A stretch of DNA of 52,202 nt from Pseudomonas sp. ANT_H4 (GTDB lineage: Bacteria > Pseudomonadota > Gammaproteobacteria > Pseudomonadales > Pseudomonadaceae). The stretch covers positions 1 to 52,202 of the forward strand of contig NZ_VOBG01000034.1 in NCBI RefSeq assembly GCF_008369295.1, given 5' to 3'. Under the pieces are notes generated by a model. That model saw nothing but the letters and a program-made list of their open reading frames with translations. It did no database searches and was not told the origin of the DNA. Both the position numbers and the translations under genes were made by a program. Below are positions 42,658 to 51,119 of this stretch, piece after piece. Numbering within the stretch: position 1 is the first letter of the stretch; each line of letters begins with the position of its first letter.

Positions 42658-43593
42658 TTACTCCAGAACCTTGTTCAACTCGGCGCCATCAATGCTCAGG
42701 GTGGCGGTGTTGAGCATGCCTTCCAGGTAGGCCTTGGCGATCTGTTCCTGGCGTTGCGCACGCAGTGCCTGAGTCAGGCGTTCGCGTAGTTCGTCGAGGC
42801 TGGCAGTGCGCGCCGGCTGTTGCCCGGTGAGTTTGAGCACATGAAAGCCCGCCGCACTCTGCACCACGTCCGACACCGCGCCCATTTTCAGGCGCGAGAC
42901 CGCAGCGCGCACCTCCGGTACCAGTTGCTGCAACGGTTGTAGACCGGAATCGCCACCGCGCTGGGCGCTGTCGGGGTCCTGGGAATACTGGCTGGCCAAG
43001 GCACCAAACTCACCCGGCGCCGACTGGGCACGGCGGCTCAATTCCTGGGCCTGGCGGCGCACCGTTTCGACCATTTGCGAATCATTCACCGCAAGGAAAA
43101 TCTGACTGACCTGGTACAACGGCGGCGTCACCCACTGCGCCTTGCCGCTGTCATAGGCCTGTTGCAACTCCCCAGCACTTGGGTAATCGGCCGGCACCTG
43201 GCTGACCGACAACATGTAGTCGCGAAACACGATCTGCTCGGTGGCTGCGCGGGTTTGCTGCTCCACCTCCGGGCGCTGGCGCCAGCCTTGGGCATCGGCT
43301 TGTTCGAGTACCGCTTTTTGCGCCAAGCGCGAACGAATCCAGGTTTCCAGGGCGCCACGATTGCCGCGCAACTGCTCGCGGGAATCGGCCGGCAAGGTCG
43401 CCAGCAAGGCCTGGAGTTCGGGCAGTGCAACCTGTTGATTGCCCAGCCGCGCCACCGCGGGTCCATCAAGGCTGACAGCAGGCGCCGGTTGCTGGGCGGC
43501 GACCGGGTCGCTGCCCGGCCGCAGGCTCAAGCCCACCGCCACCACCAGCAGGGCCAGCGCACCGGCGCCGACCACCAGGGTTGGTTTTTTCAC
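42658..43593 (-). CDS. Periplasmic/membrane-anchored PpiC-type peptidyl-prolyl isomerase
   Basis: A 311-residue protein with an N-terminal signal anchor (about residues 5-25). A SurA/PrsA-like helical chaperone region follows (about 45-140), then a parvulin rotamase domain (about 150-255: Y-Q-V-S-Q-I-F-L...L-A-S-Q-Y-S-Q-D-P-D-S-A-Q-R-G-G-D-S-G and G-F-H-V-L-K-L-T). It resembles nitrogen-fixation/secretion-linked isomerases and could help fold or deliver the cargo or barrel proteins of the adjacent system. Its start overlaps the stop of the YbjN-like gene (43590-43593). Confidence 0.87.
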   Translation of the reverse strand: MKKPTLVVGAGALALLVVAVGLSLRPGSDPVAAQQPAPAVSLDGPAVARLGNQQVALPELQALLATLPADSREQLRGNRGALETWIRSRLAQKAVLEQADAQGWRQRPEVEQQTRAATEQIVFRDYMLSVSQVPADYPSAGELQQAYDSGKAQWVTPPLYQVSQIFLAVNDSQMVETVRRQAQELSRRAQSAPGEFGALASQYSQDPDSAQRGGDSGLQPLQQLVPEVRAAVSRLKMGAVSDVVQSAAGFHVLKLTGQQPARTASLDELRERLTQALRAQRQEQIAKAYLEGMLNTATLSIDGAELNKVLE

Positions 43594-44072
43594 AGGGCAG
43601 GCGCCTCTTCACGGGTATCCACGGCAGGTGCGTCTTCGGCCTGAGCCTGAAGTTGGGCGGCCTGCTGGCTGTACTCACGCAGGTAGACGATAAATTCCTG
43701 CAACAGCCGATCCCACAGCTCCAACTGGCTGCGCAAGTGAGTGGCGCCGACGCCGGCCACTACCACATCCATTTCCATCAACAAAAACTCGCCCTGCAAC
43801 GACAGTCGCGCAAATCTCCGTGATGCATTCCACACCTGGGCCAGGCCCTCGGGCAACTGGCCCTGAACCCGCAGCGCGCAGCTGTAGGTGAAATCCACGT
43901 AGCTGGACTGCTCTGCCGCCGGGTTGCCGAAGCGCACGGCAAAGCCAATGCCCTGGCTGGCGCTGAGCAACTGCACGATGCCGTTCTGTTCAGTCTGGTT
44001 GACCCGATAACCGGCTTCTTGCAGCAACTCGGTCAGGCTCTGGGGGGTGACGCTGGTAATCAATTCGCTCAT
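43590..44072 (-). CDS. YbjN-like protein (type III chaperone fold)
   Basis: A 160-residue cytosolic protein with the YbjN-type pattern: L-T-E-L-L-Q-E-A-G-Y-R-V near the start, I-V-Q-L-L-S-A-S-Q-G-I-G-F-A-V-R-F, then W-N-A-S-R-R-F-A-R-L-S-L...L-L-M-E-M-D-V. YbjN proteins share the fold of type III secretion chaperones and have been linked to regulation and stress. The start at 44072 is favoured by family resemblance; ATG 44078 is nearer to AAGGA. Overlap with the isomerase gene indicates coupling. Its role in this block is unknown; a chaperone for the secreted or channel protein is a hypothesis. Confidence 0.75.
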   Translation of the reverse strand: MSELITSVTPQSLTELLQEAGYRVNQTEQNGIVQLLSASQGIGFAVRFGNPAAEQSSYVDFTYSCALRVQGQLPEGLAQVWNASRRFARLSLQGEFLLMEMDVVVAGVGATHLRSQLELWDRLLQEFIVYLREYSQQAAQLQAQAEDAPAVDTREEAPAL

Positions 44073-44092
44073 GGTCATCTCTTCCTTGTTGA

Positions 44093-44728
44093 TCAGTGAT
44101 TAACGCCTGCCTGGGGGGCATCAAAACGGGTTTTGTACAGATCGTCGCCAAAGCCCTGGGCCATTTCTTCAAACTTGACCCGAGCGCTGCTGGCGAAGGG
44201 TTGGCGAATGCTCATCACCTGGGCCACATCGATTTTTTCGTAGGCCGCGAGCAACTGCTGGGCCACGCCGTACATCTGTTGATTCTTGGCTGAACATTGC
44301 TGCACTTGTGTGTCACGTTCGGTTAATTGCACTTGCAAGAGCGCCCGCTCGGTCTCTTTGCCACGGGCCATGACCAGCAATTCCTCGTAGGCTTTCTTGA
44401 ACTTGCCGGTCTGTTCATTACTCGCAGTCACCTGAGCCTGGGCTTGGCTGTGCAGGCTTTGTTGCTGGCCGGCCAGTTGCTCGGCGACGCCCCGGGCCTT
44501 GTCCAGCTCAGCGGTTAATTGCTTGATTTGCACCTGAGCCTGTTTGGCCTGGTTTTCGGCGGCGATGCGTGCGGCAGCGGCCTGGGCCTGTTCGCTTTGC
44601 AACGTCTGCAACTGCGCGGTGGTGCTGCGCAGTTGGGTGCGCAAGCGTTCCTCCATGCCTTCGGCCGAGGCGCCGCTGGCGGCCAGGCAGCCTAGGACCA
44701 ACAGCAGCCCGCAAATTCGCGTGTTCAT
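44093..44728 (-). CDS. Secreted coiled-coil protein, unassigned
   Basis: A 211-residue protein with a signal sequence (about residues 1-22, ending A-S-G-A-S-A; the L-G-C at 12-14 is a possible but atypical lipobox). A long heptad-rich helix follows (about 25-150, rich in Q, A, L, E, with A-A-R-I-A-A-E-N-Q-A-K-Q-A-Q-V-Q-I-K). A globular end (V-A-Q-V-M-S-I-R-Q-P-F-A-S-S-A) closes the protein. I do not recognise a named family. In position it resembles a periplasmic spacer or adaptor, between the porin and YbjN genes. Confidence 0.75.
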   Translation of the reverse strand: MNTRICGLLLVLGCLAASGASAEGMEERLRTQLRSTTAQLQTLQSEQAQAAAARIAAENQAKQAQVQIKQLTAELDKARGVAEQLAGQQQSLHSQAQAQVTASNEQTGKFKKAYEELLVMARGKETERALLQVQLTERDTQVQQCSAKNQQMYGVAQQLLAAYEKIDVAQVMSIRQPFASSARVKFEEMAQGFGDDLYKTRFDAPQAGVNH

Positions 44729-44746
44729 GTGGCGTCTCCCTGCGCG

Positions 44747-46450
44747 TCAAAAGCGCGTGTTGATTTCCAGCTGCATGACGTCGACTTCAAACGGCGCGCC
44801 ATACACTTCGGAGGCGCTGAGCCAACGGGCACTGGCGTAGATATTCTTGTCGATGCCGTAGTTGCCACCGATGAAATAACCCTTGGCGTTGGTGCCACCC
44901 AGGTGGAACGAGGAATCGTTAAAGCCGTCTGGCAACGCATCGGGCTGGATGTACTTGTAGCCGGCCAACAGGTTCCAGTCGCCGGCCTTTTTCATCTCCA
45001 GCGCGCTGCCCAGGGTGAACTGCACCATCAAGGCATTGGCGCCGCTTTCGAATTCGCCCTTGCGGTTAATGTTGTTGACGATCTCGCCTTCGCTGCGTTT
45101 GAGCATCTCGCCCTTGTCGTAGGCCAGGTTGTGAATGAAGTTGGTCTGGCTACGCAGCTTGAGGTCGTCCGGCAACTCGCTGTCCCACACCAGGTTCAGG
45201 TCCAGTACATCAAACTTGGAGGCGAGGCCCACGTACTGCGGTTGCGGGGTCAGCCCAGGGGTGGCTGGGTTGGCGTTGATATTGCGCAGCAGGAACACGC
45301 TGTTGCCCTTTTGCATGAAGGCCACGCGCGAGCCGTCGGTGTCGCAACCCGGCGCACCGGCCCACGGCGAGCACGGGCTGGAGCGCTGCCCTTCGATATC
45401 GTCGAAGCGGTAGTAGGCCAACGCACCCTTGAGGCTGTTGCTGCGGTTGATCTTCCAGTTGGCGCCAATCTGTCCGCCAAACAGCCATTTATTGTCGCTG
45501 TCTTCCTTGTCGAAACCGTTGCTGCTGGCGGTGTCGGAGCTGTATTCCACCGGGAACGCGCCGAGGGTGCCGAACACGCCCCAGTCGTTGTTGAGTCTGT
45601 GATTGAAGATTGCTGCCACACCGTCGAAGTTGAGGTCGTTGGAGTACATCATGTCGGTGGAATAGAACGGGTTTGCGATCCGCCCACCCGTCAACGTCAG
45701 GTCTTGGGTGGCTTTCCAGGTCAGGTAGCCCTGGTCAAGCCAGATGTCTTTCTTGCCAAAGCCGCCGCCCAAGGTTTGGGTGGTGGAGACCGGGTTGTTG
45801 TCGGAGCCCGTGCCGATGCGAATGCCGGCGGTCCATTCCGGCGAGATGATGGCTTTCATGCCCAGGCGAGCGCGCAGGCGGAACAGGTTGTCGCGGTCTT
45901 CACGGGTGTTGAGCAGGGGCGGTAGCCGGGTATTGGTGTTTTTGTTGACGTCGTAGGGGCCGCTCTCGTTGAGCTTGGCGTAGTCGACGATTTCATTGCT
46001 GTTACTGCCCGAGAAGAACCGCGACTCGTCCCGCAGGCGGATGTCGCCGTCGAAGCTGATGCGCGAGACCCAGTCGGGGAAAGTGTTGGGCTGGGCCCAG
46101 TTTTCCTGCTTGGCGGTGGCCATGACCTCGGCCTTGACCTGGTCGCGAATCTGGTCACGAACTGCCGCCGGTACATACTGCACCCGCACGTCCCCCGCCG
46201 CCGTGGCCGGGCCTGCTGCTGCCGCCGCTGTGGCGGTACTGGCCTGACGTGCTTGCACTGCCTCATTTTCGGCCTGGGCAATCAACCCTTCGGCCTGTTC
46301 CTGCTTGAGCACACCTTGCTGCACCAGCAGGCGGATCAGGTTGATCGTGGCGTTTTGCGAAGGCGCAGCCGGGGCTGCCGCCGCCTGGCCGACCAGGGTC
46401 GCGATGACCATGCCGACCGCCAGGGTCAATCGATTCACGTGGAAAATCAT
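44747..46450 (-). CDS. Putative outer-membrane porin with N-terminal helical segment
   Basis: A 567-residue protein with a signal peptide (about 1-26, ending A-A-A-A). A helical region (about 30-110, I-N-L-I-R-L-L-V-Q-Q-G-V-L-K-Q-E-Q-A) contains an alanine-rich linker. A beta-barrel follows, typical of the 'putative porin' family: I-S-F-D-G-D-I-R-L-R-D-E-S-R-F, R-L-R-A-R-L-G-M-K-A, G-R-I-A-N-P-F-Y-S-T-D, and a final V-M-Q-L-E-I-N-T-R-F. The terminal phenylalanine is the BAM recognition signal. A GTG at 46456 is nearer the AGGAG site than ATG 46450, so the start is uncertain by two codons. Gene order (behind TonB) suggests it is part of the energised outer-membrane complex. Confidence 0.85.
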   Translation of the reverse strand: MIFHVNRLTLAVGMVIATLVGQAAAAPAAPSQNATINLIRLLVQQGVLKQEQAEGLIAQAENEAVQARQASTATAAAAAGPATAAGDVRVQYVPAAVRDQIRDQVKAEVMATAKQENWAQPNTFPDWVSRISFDGDIRLRDESRFFSGSNSNEIVDYAKLNESGPYDVNKNTNTRLPPLLNTREDRDNLFRLRARLGMKAIISPEWTAGIRIGTGSDNNPVSTTQTLGGGFGKKDIWLDQGYLTWKATQDLTLTGGRIANPFYSTDMMYSNDLNFDGVAAIFNHRLNNDWGVFGTLGAFPVEYSSDTASSNGFDKEDSDNKWLFGGQIGANWKINRSNSLKGALAYYRFDDIEGQRSSPCSPWAGAPGCDTDGSRVAFMQKGNSVFLLRNINANPATPGLTPQPQYVGLASKFDVLDLNLVWDSELPDDLKLRSQTNFIHNLAYDKGEMLKRSEGEIVNNINRKGEFESGANALMVQFTLGSALEMKKAGDWNLLAGYKYIQPDALPDGFNDSSFHLGGTNAKGYFIGGNYGIDKNIYASARWLSASEVYGAPFEVDVMQLEINTRF

Positions 46451-46489
46451 CTGCACACAACTCCTGTAGAAACTGCAAAAAGGGTTCGA

Positions 46490-47197
46490 TCAATCCGGGC
46501 GCCGGCCCTTGAGAGACAGGCGTACCGGCAGGGTCAGCGAGGCCGGCGTGCGCTCCTTGAAGCGCGGCGTGGCACGCAAGGCTGCCAATATCTGGGCGTC
46601 GGTCTGGGCATCGCCGCTGGACTTCGCAAGCTCCACGCAGGTGACTTGGCCATCAGCGCTCAACCACAAATCGGCCTGGACCGCGTAGGCCTTCTTGCGC
46701 AGCTGCGGGTCTTCACGCAGCAGGCGCTGGAAGACGCCGGCCAGGTACTGCTTGAACGTCCCGGTTCCCAAGCCGCCACCACCAGAGCCGGCCATGCCGC
46801 CGCCCTTGCCTGCGCCGATGTTGAAACCGTCGTTCCCAGCCTGGGCATCACCGTCGATTTGCATCGGGTTGGCCAGGTCATCGGCGGGGCTTGGTGGAGC
46901 TTCTTCCTCGGGTTTGACCTCGTCGGGGGTGGGCGTTGGTTCTGGCTCAGGCACCGTTTCTTCCACCTGGGGCTCGGGCTCCTTGGGTTTTTCCGGTGGC
47001 GGTGGTGGCGGTGGTGGCAACGGAATAATCATTGGCACCTTGGGCGCTTCACGGCGCACGCCGCTCATGTCATTGGCCCATTGCCAGAGGAACCAGGCCG
47101 CCACGGCGCCCAGCAGCAGGCCTGCGCCCCACTTCAGCAGGCGCAACGTCGGCTTGTTTTTCACAGGCATGGGCGGGCTCGGGATCTGTGCGGTCAT
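46490..47197 (-). CDS. TonB-like energy transducer
   Basis: A 235-residue inner-membrane protein. A single helix (about residues 21-43, L-L-K-W-G-A-G-L-L-L-G-A-V-A-A-W-F) anchors it. A proline/glutamate-rich stretch (about 55-105, runs of P and P-E-P) spans the periplasm and a glycine-rich hinge follows (about 125-148). The C-terminal TonB_C domain (about 155-235) reads A-D-L-W-L-S-A-D-G-Q-V-T-C-V-E-L-A-K-S-S-G. It starts 3 bases after the exbD stop. With ExbB and ExbD genes in the same operon it forms a complete dedicated TonB machine; its likely partner is the TpsB-like or porin protein. The SD is weak. Confidence 0.9.
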   Translation of the reverse strand: MTAQIPSPPMPVKNKPTLRLLKWGAGLLLGAVAAWFLWQWANDMSGVRREAPKVPMIIPLPPPPPPPPEKPKEPEPQVEETVPEPEPTPTPDEVKPEEEAPPSPADDLANPMQIDGDAQAGNDGFNIGAGKGGGMAGSGGGGLGTGTFKQYLAGVFQRLLREDPQLRKKAYAVQADLWLSADGQVTCVELAKSSGDAQTDAQILAALRATPRFKERTPASLTLPVRLSLKGRRPD

Positions 47198-47200
47198 GGC

Positions 47201-47626
47201 TCAGCCCTGGCTCGGTTTGCCGGTGACCAGCCCGACCTGGGACAGCTCAAGCCGGCGCAGTAAGTCGAGCACCTCGATCACCTTCTGGTACTGCACCAGG
47301 GCATCGCCGCGCACGATCACCGGAAAATCCGGGTTCAGCGCCTTCTCGATGCGCAGGCGCTCTTCCAGCTCACCGAGGGTCACCGGGTAGGCGTCGAGGA
47401 ACACCTGGCCGCCGTCATTCACCGAAATGGCCTTGGTCTTGGCCTCGGACAGCGACACCGAAGCACTGGCCTTGGGCAAGTGGATCTGAATCCCCGAGAC
47501 CTGGGCGGTGGCGGTAAGGATAAACATCACCAGTACCACCATCAGCACGTCCACCAGGGGCGTGATATTGATGCTGTCGACGGGCGCATCATCGTCATCG
47601 TCGTGGGAGGCATTCACGGAAGCCAT
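47201..47626 (-). CDS. exbD: ExbD/TolR-type proton channel subunit
   Basis: A 141-residue protein of the ExbD/TolR family. A short acidic tail (five consecutive Asp, residues 9-13) precedes the transmembrane helix N-I-T-P-L-V-D-V-L-M-V-V-L-V-M-F, whose Asp26 is the conserved protonatable residue. A periplasmic domain follows (V-F-L-D-A-Y-P-V-T...V-I-V-R-G-D). GAGGAG stands seven bases before the ATG. It begins 11 bases after the ExbB-like gene. Confidence 0.93.
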   Translation of the reverse strand: MASVNASHDDDDDAPVDSINITPLVDVLMVVLVMFILTATAQVSGIQIHLPKASASVSLSEAKTKAISVNDGGQVFLDAYPVTLGELEERLRIEKALNPDFPVIVRGDALVQYQKVIEVLDLLRRLELSQVGLVTGKPSQG

Positions 47627-47637
47627 GCGGGTTCTCC

Positions 47638-49437
47638 TCAGGCCGATACGGTGACGTGGTGGCCGCGCGTATGCGCCGCTTCACTGGACTGGCTTTCGCC
47701 GTGCATCTCCGCCAGGCGAGTGATGAACTCGTCGACAAATACGCGCATGTCGGCGCTGACTTCCTTGTTGCGGGTAATCAGCCGGTTGTAGCCAAACAGC
47801 GCCGGAATAGCGACGAACAGGCCCATGGCCGTGGCCAGCAAGGCCGCCGCCATGCCGGGGGCGATGGCGTTGATGTTCACATCGCCGGCCATGGCCGTGC
47901 CAAGGAACACCACCATGATCCCCAGCACCGTACCCAGCAGGCCGATATACGGGCCACCGGCGATGGCGTTGGAAAGCGTCGAGAGCTTGGAACTCAGTTG
48001 CTGGTTTTCACGGGTGCGCACGCCATCCATGGAGCAGCGGATGGCCTCGATGGTCGCCGCCGAGACCGACGTGGTATCGGCGCCCTGGGCACGTCGGGTA
48101 CGAATTTCCTTGACCGCCACGCGGTACAGGCGCCACAGCGAGGAATAGGTCAACCGCTCGGCCAGCACAGCGTCGTCGTAGTACATTTCCAACCGTGTAC
48201 CGATCTGCGAAAACTGTTCGCGGAAGATCTCGTTGGCGCTGCTGATCCGGCTAACCATGCGGTTTTTACGGATCATAATGACCCACGACTGAAACATCAT
48301 CGCCACCAGCACCAGGATGATCACCCAGGCATCCACCGGCACGGCGTTGAGCAAGAAACCCAGGCTGCCGAAACCGAAGCCCGACTGCTCTTCATCGACC
48401 CCGTAAGCCACCAGTTTCGACTCGGCGCCCTGGGCGCCGGCATCAGCCAGCAACAGGTTGGCCGGACGAGCGACCTTGGACAGGCGCAGTTCATCCATGG
48501 CCCCGGCCAATGGCAGGAAGCTGCTGACCGCTTCCGGCAAATCAGCACCGATGGCCAACTGCGAATTGAACGCCGGCATCGCCATGGCCAAGGTCGCGGT
48601 TTCGCGGCCATTGACATACAGCGTCACCTTGTCGCCCTCGGCCGTCAGTGCCAGGTGCTGCCATTGGCCTGGGTTCAGCGGCTGGGTCGATACCGCGCGC
48701 TGGCCGTCGATTTCCACGAACGGCATGCCTTGGTTCAAGCCCAGCAGCAGGCTGACTGCGCCTTCGCGACGGGCCAGCACCACTTGTTCACCATTGGCCT
48801 GGTCCAGACGCAGCCAGGCACTGAAGGTAAACGCGCTGCCGGCGTTGTGTTGCAGCGATGGGCTGGCGGGCAGCAGCAACGGCTGGCCGTTGAACTGCAA
48901 TGCACGACCGATCACCCCGTCGATGCTGGCGCCGATAGCGTTCAGCGCGGTGTTGCCGTAGACCGTGGTGTCGCGGGGCGGCGTGCCGTTGGCACCGTCA
49001 AAATGGTAGAGCGCGGTGTAGTTTGGATCGAACGTCAGTTGACCGTTGGCGGTGGCCGGGGCCTTCTGGTTGCCGTAGTACATCCACAGGTCCTGGCGCT
49101 GGGCGCCTTCGACCTTGGGCACATCAACCCAGATCAACGCCATACCCATCAGCGGGTCAAAGCTTTCGATCTGGTGGTTGAATACGGTCTTGTCGTCGGC
49201 GCTGACAAAGCGCAGGTCGGCGCCGTCGTCCTTGACCCCGTCGAAGGTGAAGTTGCCGGTGTGCAGACGCACCAACAATGCGGTGCGGCCCAGGGCCTGG
49301 TTGATCGCCGCTCCCTGGGGGGTGGTGTCCACCGAAATTTGCTTGCGGTAATGCCAGTCGTCCTGCCACCAGGCATGGGCGGTGGCCGGGAGCGCGAAGC
49401 CCAGGCAGATCAACAGGCTCAGAAATAGGCGTTGCAT
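47638..49437 (-). CDS. ExbB/TolQ-like proton channel fused to a secreted DUF2341/LamG domain
   Basis: A 599-residue fusion. The signal peptide (residues 1-22, ending A-H-A) is followed by a DUF2341-type segment (W-W-Q-D-D-W-H-Y-R-K-Q-I). A LamG/concanavalin-like domain follows (about 150-330, Y-N-G-D...F-T-F-S-A-W-L-R-L-D, W-Q-H-L-A-L-T, L-Y-V-N-G-R-E-T). The MotA/TolQ/ExbB core (about 365-590) has three transmembrane helices with G-G-P-Y-I-G-L-L-G-T-V-L-G-I and A-L-L-A-T-A-M-G-L-F-V-A-I-P. The normal ExbB is about 240 residues, so the extra 360 residues are periplasmic. They suggest glycan or peptidoglycan contact coupled to energy transduction (inference). The DUF2341-ExbB fusion is known in annotation, but I know of no assigned function. 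Confidence 0.9.
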   Translation of the reverse strand: MQRLFLSLLICLGFALPATAHAWWQDDWHYRKQISVDTTPQGAAINQALGRTALLVRLHTGNFTFDGVKDDGADLRFVSADDKTVFNHQIESFDPLMGMALIWVDVPKVEGAQRQDLWMYYGNQKAPATANGQLTFDPNYTALYHFDGANGTPPRDTTVYGNTALNAIGASIDGVIGRALQFNGQPLLLPASPSLQHNAGSAFTFSAWLRLDQANGEQVVLARREGAVSLLLGLNQGMPFVEIDGQRAVSTQPLNPGQWQHLALTAEGDKVTLYVNGRETATLAMAMPAFNSQLAIGADLPEAVSSFLPLAGAMDELRLSKVARPANLLLADAGAQGAESKLVAYGVDEEQSGFGFGSLGFLLNAVPVDAWVIILVLVAMMFQSWVIMIRKNRMVSRISSANEIFREQFSQIGTRLEMYYDDAVLAERLTYSSLWRLYRVAVKEIRTRRAQGADTTSVSAATIEAIRCSMDGVRTRENQQLSSKLSTLSNAIAGGPYIGLLGTVLGIMVVFLGTAMAGDVNINAIAPGMAAALLATAMGLFVAIPALFGYNRLITRNKEVSADMRVFVDEFITRLAEMHGESQSSEAAHTRGHHVTVSA

Positions 49438-49461
49438 GTGAAGGGATCTCCGTAAAAAGGG

Positions 49462-51060
49462 TCAGAAAGTCGCCTGCACACTGAAGTGCAGTCGCGAGTC
49501 CTGTTTCTGGGTGTTTGGTCCATCGAGCAGCGGATAGCCCCAATCCAGGCTGCCGGACAACCACTTGCTCAAACTGGCGCGGGTGCCCAGGCCGACACTG
49601 GCCAGGCTGTATTCATCTTCTTGCTCGGGGAGTGGGTCATGCAGGCGCAAGCGAGCGCCTTCGGCGAAGGCGTAGAAGCGCCACTCCTGCACATAACTGC
49701 CGAGAAACTTGGCCAGGGACGGCGTGCGCAGTTCCTGGGATAACAGGTAGCCCTCATCGCCGGTGCGCTCGGCGGCCAGGTACCCGCGTATCGAAGTAGC
49801 GCCGCCAGCGGAGTACTGCTCGTTGGATACCAGGGGCCCTGAGGCCAACTGGAAACCGGCCTTGGACGCCGACTGCCAGTCGCCGGTAAAGGTGTAGGTG
49901 TAATTCAGGTCGCCCTTAAGCACGGCAAAACTGGGGCTGGCTTTGTCACGTTTGTACTGGAACTCTTCGTCATCGCTGCCGTAGCCGAAAAATGCCCGGG
50001 TGCCGACCACCAGGTTCAAACCCAGCCCCAGTTGCGAGTTGTCGCTGTAGCGGTAGCCGTTGTAGCCGAAGGTCAATGGTGCGTACTTGAGTGGAATCTG
50101 ATCGCTGCTGGCGCCAAACTTCATCTGCTCATCGAAGTCCTTGAAGTCCACCCCCACCGACAGCGAGTTGGCCCAGTTGCCCGCCGCCGGCAGGATGTAA
50201 ATGGCCGACACACCGTAGGAGTGGCCCTTGCCGAGGACGTTGCTGCCGCCGATGGTCGCGATGTTGCTGTCGGACTGATAACCGGAGAACTGCAAGGTCC
50301 AGCGCTCGCTCAACGGCGCGCTATAGGAGCCCGACCAGACCTTCGCGTTTTCACTGTCCTGGGGCGCCGTGAAGTAAGTCAGGGAAACGATGTGGCCCAG
50401 TTGCCAGAGGTTGTCGTAACCCAGGGTGGTGACGCTGCGCAGCTTCTCGGTGTCGGCGCTGTAGTCGTTGTTCAGGCCGATACTGGCGTGCCAGGGATTC
50501 TTGTCTTCGACTTGCAGGTCGACGTCCATGGTGCCGGGGCGCTGGCCTTCGCGCACCAGCGGCGTGACCTGGCGCCCGGCGCCGCGATTGAGGCCAGCCA
50601 ACTGGGTTTGTACGCGGGCGAAATCCGGTACGGCCCCTTCCTTGAGCGCGGGAACTTCGTCGCGGATTTCAACGGGCGAATAGTGCTTGGCACCAACCAC
50701 CCGCACCCGACCGACCGTGGTCTCACTGACTTGCAGGTAGACGATGCCGTCATCGACCTTCTGCTCCGGCAGCTCGACAAACACCGACTGGTAGCCGCGT
50801 TCCTGGTAGATCTTCTGCAAGGCATCGCGAGCACCCTCGATATCTCCCAGGTTTTTTTGCGGCCCCAGGAACGGGTACACCGCCTCCTCGATGGCCCGGG
50901 CATCGAGCACGGTATTGCCGCGCACGAAGTACTCATTGACGTCCACCAGCCGCACCGGAGCCTGGGGCTCGGCGCCCTCCTCCTCGGCCTGCACCGGCTG
51001 CGCCAGTGCTACCAGCGTCAGCCAGCACAGCGCCAGCGTTGACTTGAACAGATGCTCCAC
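49462..51060 (-). CDS. TpsB-like outer-membrane transporter (ShlB/FhaC/HecB family)
   Basis: A 532-residue Omp85-superfamily protein with a signal peptide (about residues 1-28, ending Q-P-V-Q-A). POTRA domains (about residues 38-190) include V-R-G-N-T-V-L-D and Y-Q-E-R-G-Y-Q-S-V. The barrel (about 195-532) has the L6 hairpin signature I-R-G-Y-L (V-R-G-Y in the family) and a C-terminal phenylalanine. Two-partner secretion transporters export TpsA exoproteins. The start is GTG 51060 with AGGGGGCGGT just upstream; a TTG at 51123 overlaps the preceding stop. No TpsA-like gene is in the window, and the operon has TonB-ExbB-ExbD, which TPS transporters do not normally need. Confidence 0.9.
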   Translation of the reverse strand: MEHLFKSTLALCWLTLVALAQPVQAEEEGAEPQAPVRLVDVNEYFVRGNTVLDARAIEEAVYPFLGPQKNLGDIEGARDALQKIYQERGYQSVFVELPEQKVDDGIVYLQVSETTVGRVRVVGAKHYSPVEIRDEVPALKEGAVPDFARVQTQLAGLNRGAGRQVTPLVREGQRPGTMDVDLQVEDKNPWHASIGLNNDYSADTEKLRSVTTLGYDNLWQLGHIVSLTYFTAPQDSENAKVWSGSYSAPLSERWTLQFSGYQSDSNIATIGGSNVLGKGHSYGVSAIYILPAAGNWANSLSVGVDFKDFDEQMKFGASSDQIPLKYAPLTFGYNGYRYSDNSQLGLGLNLVVGTRAFFGYGSDDEEFQYKRDKASPSFAVLKGDLNYTYTFTGDWQSASKAGFQLASGPLVSNEQYSAGGATSIRGYLAAERTGDEGYLLSQELRTPSLAKFLGSYVQEWRFYAFAEGARLRLHDPLPEQEDEYSLASVGLGTRASLSKWLSGSLDWGYPLLDGPNTQKQDSRLHFSVQATF

Positions 51061-51119
51061 ACCGCCCCCTAGATTGCTGAAAATATTCGCCGTCGCTGTC
51101 TGCACAGCGTTTGGCCTGC

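Noticed and set aside
44729..45925. 398-codon plus-strand frame opposite the porin
   Set aside because: Shadow; valine/alanine/glycine-rich translation with no domain.
46985..47030. Tandem GGT/CCA-rich microsatellite
   Set aside because: It encodes the proline-rich periplasmic stretch of the TonB-like protein, so it is coding low complexity.
47656..51042. Long plus-strand frames opposite the ExbB fusion and TpsB-like genes
   Set aside because: Shadows rich in His, Gln and Arg; the minus-strand proteins have signal peptides and clear domains.
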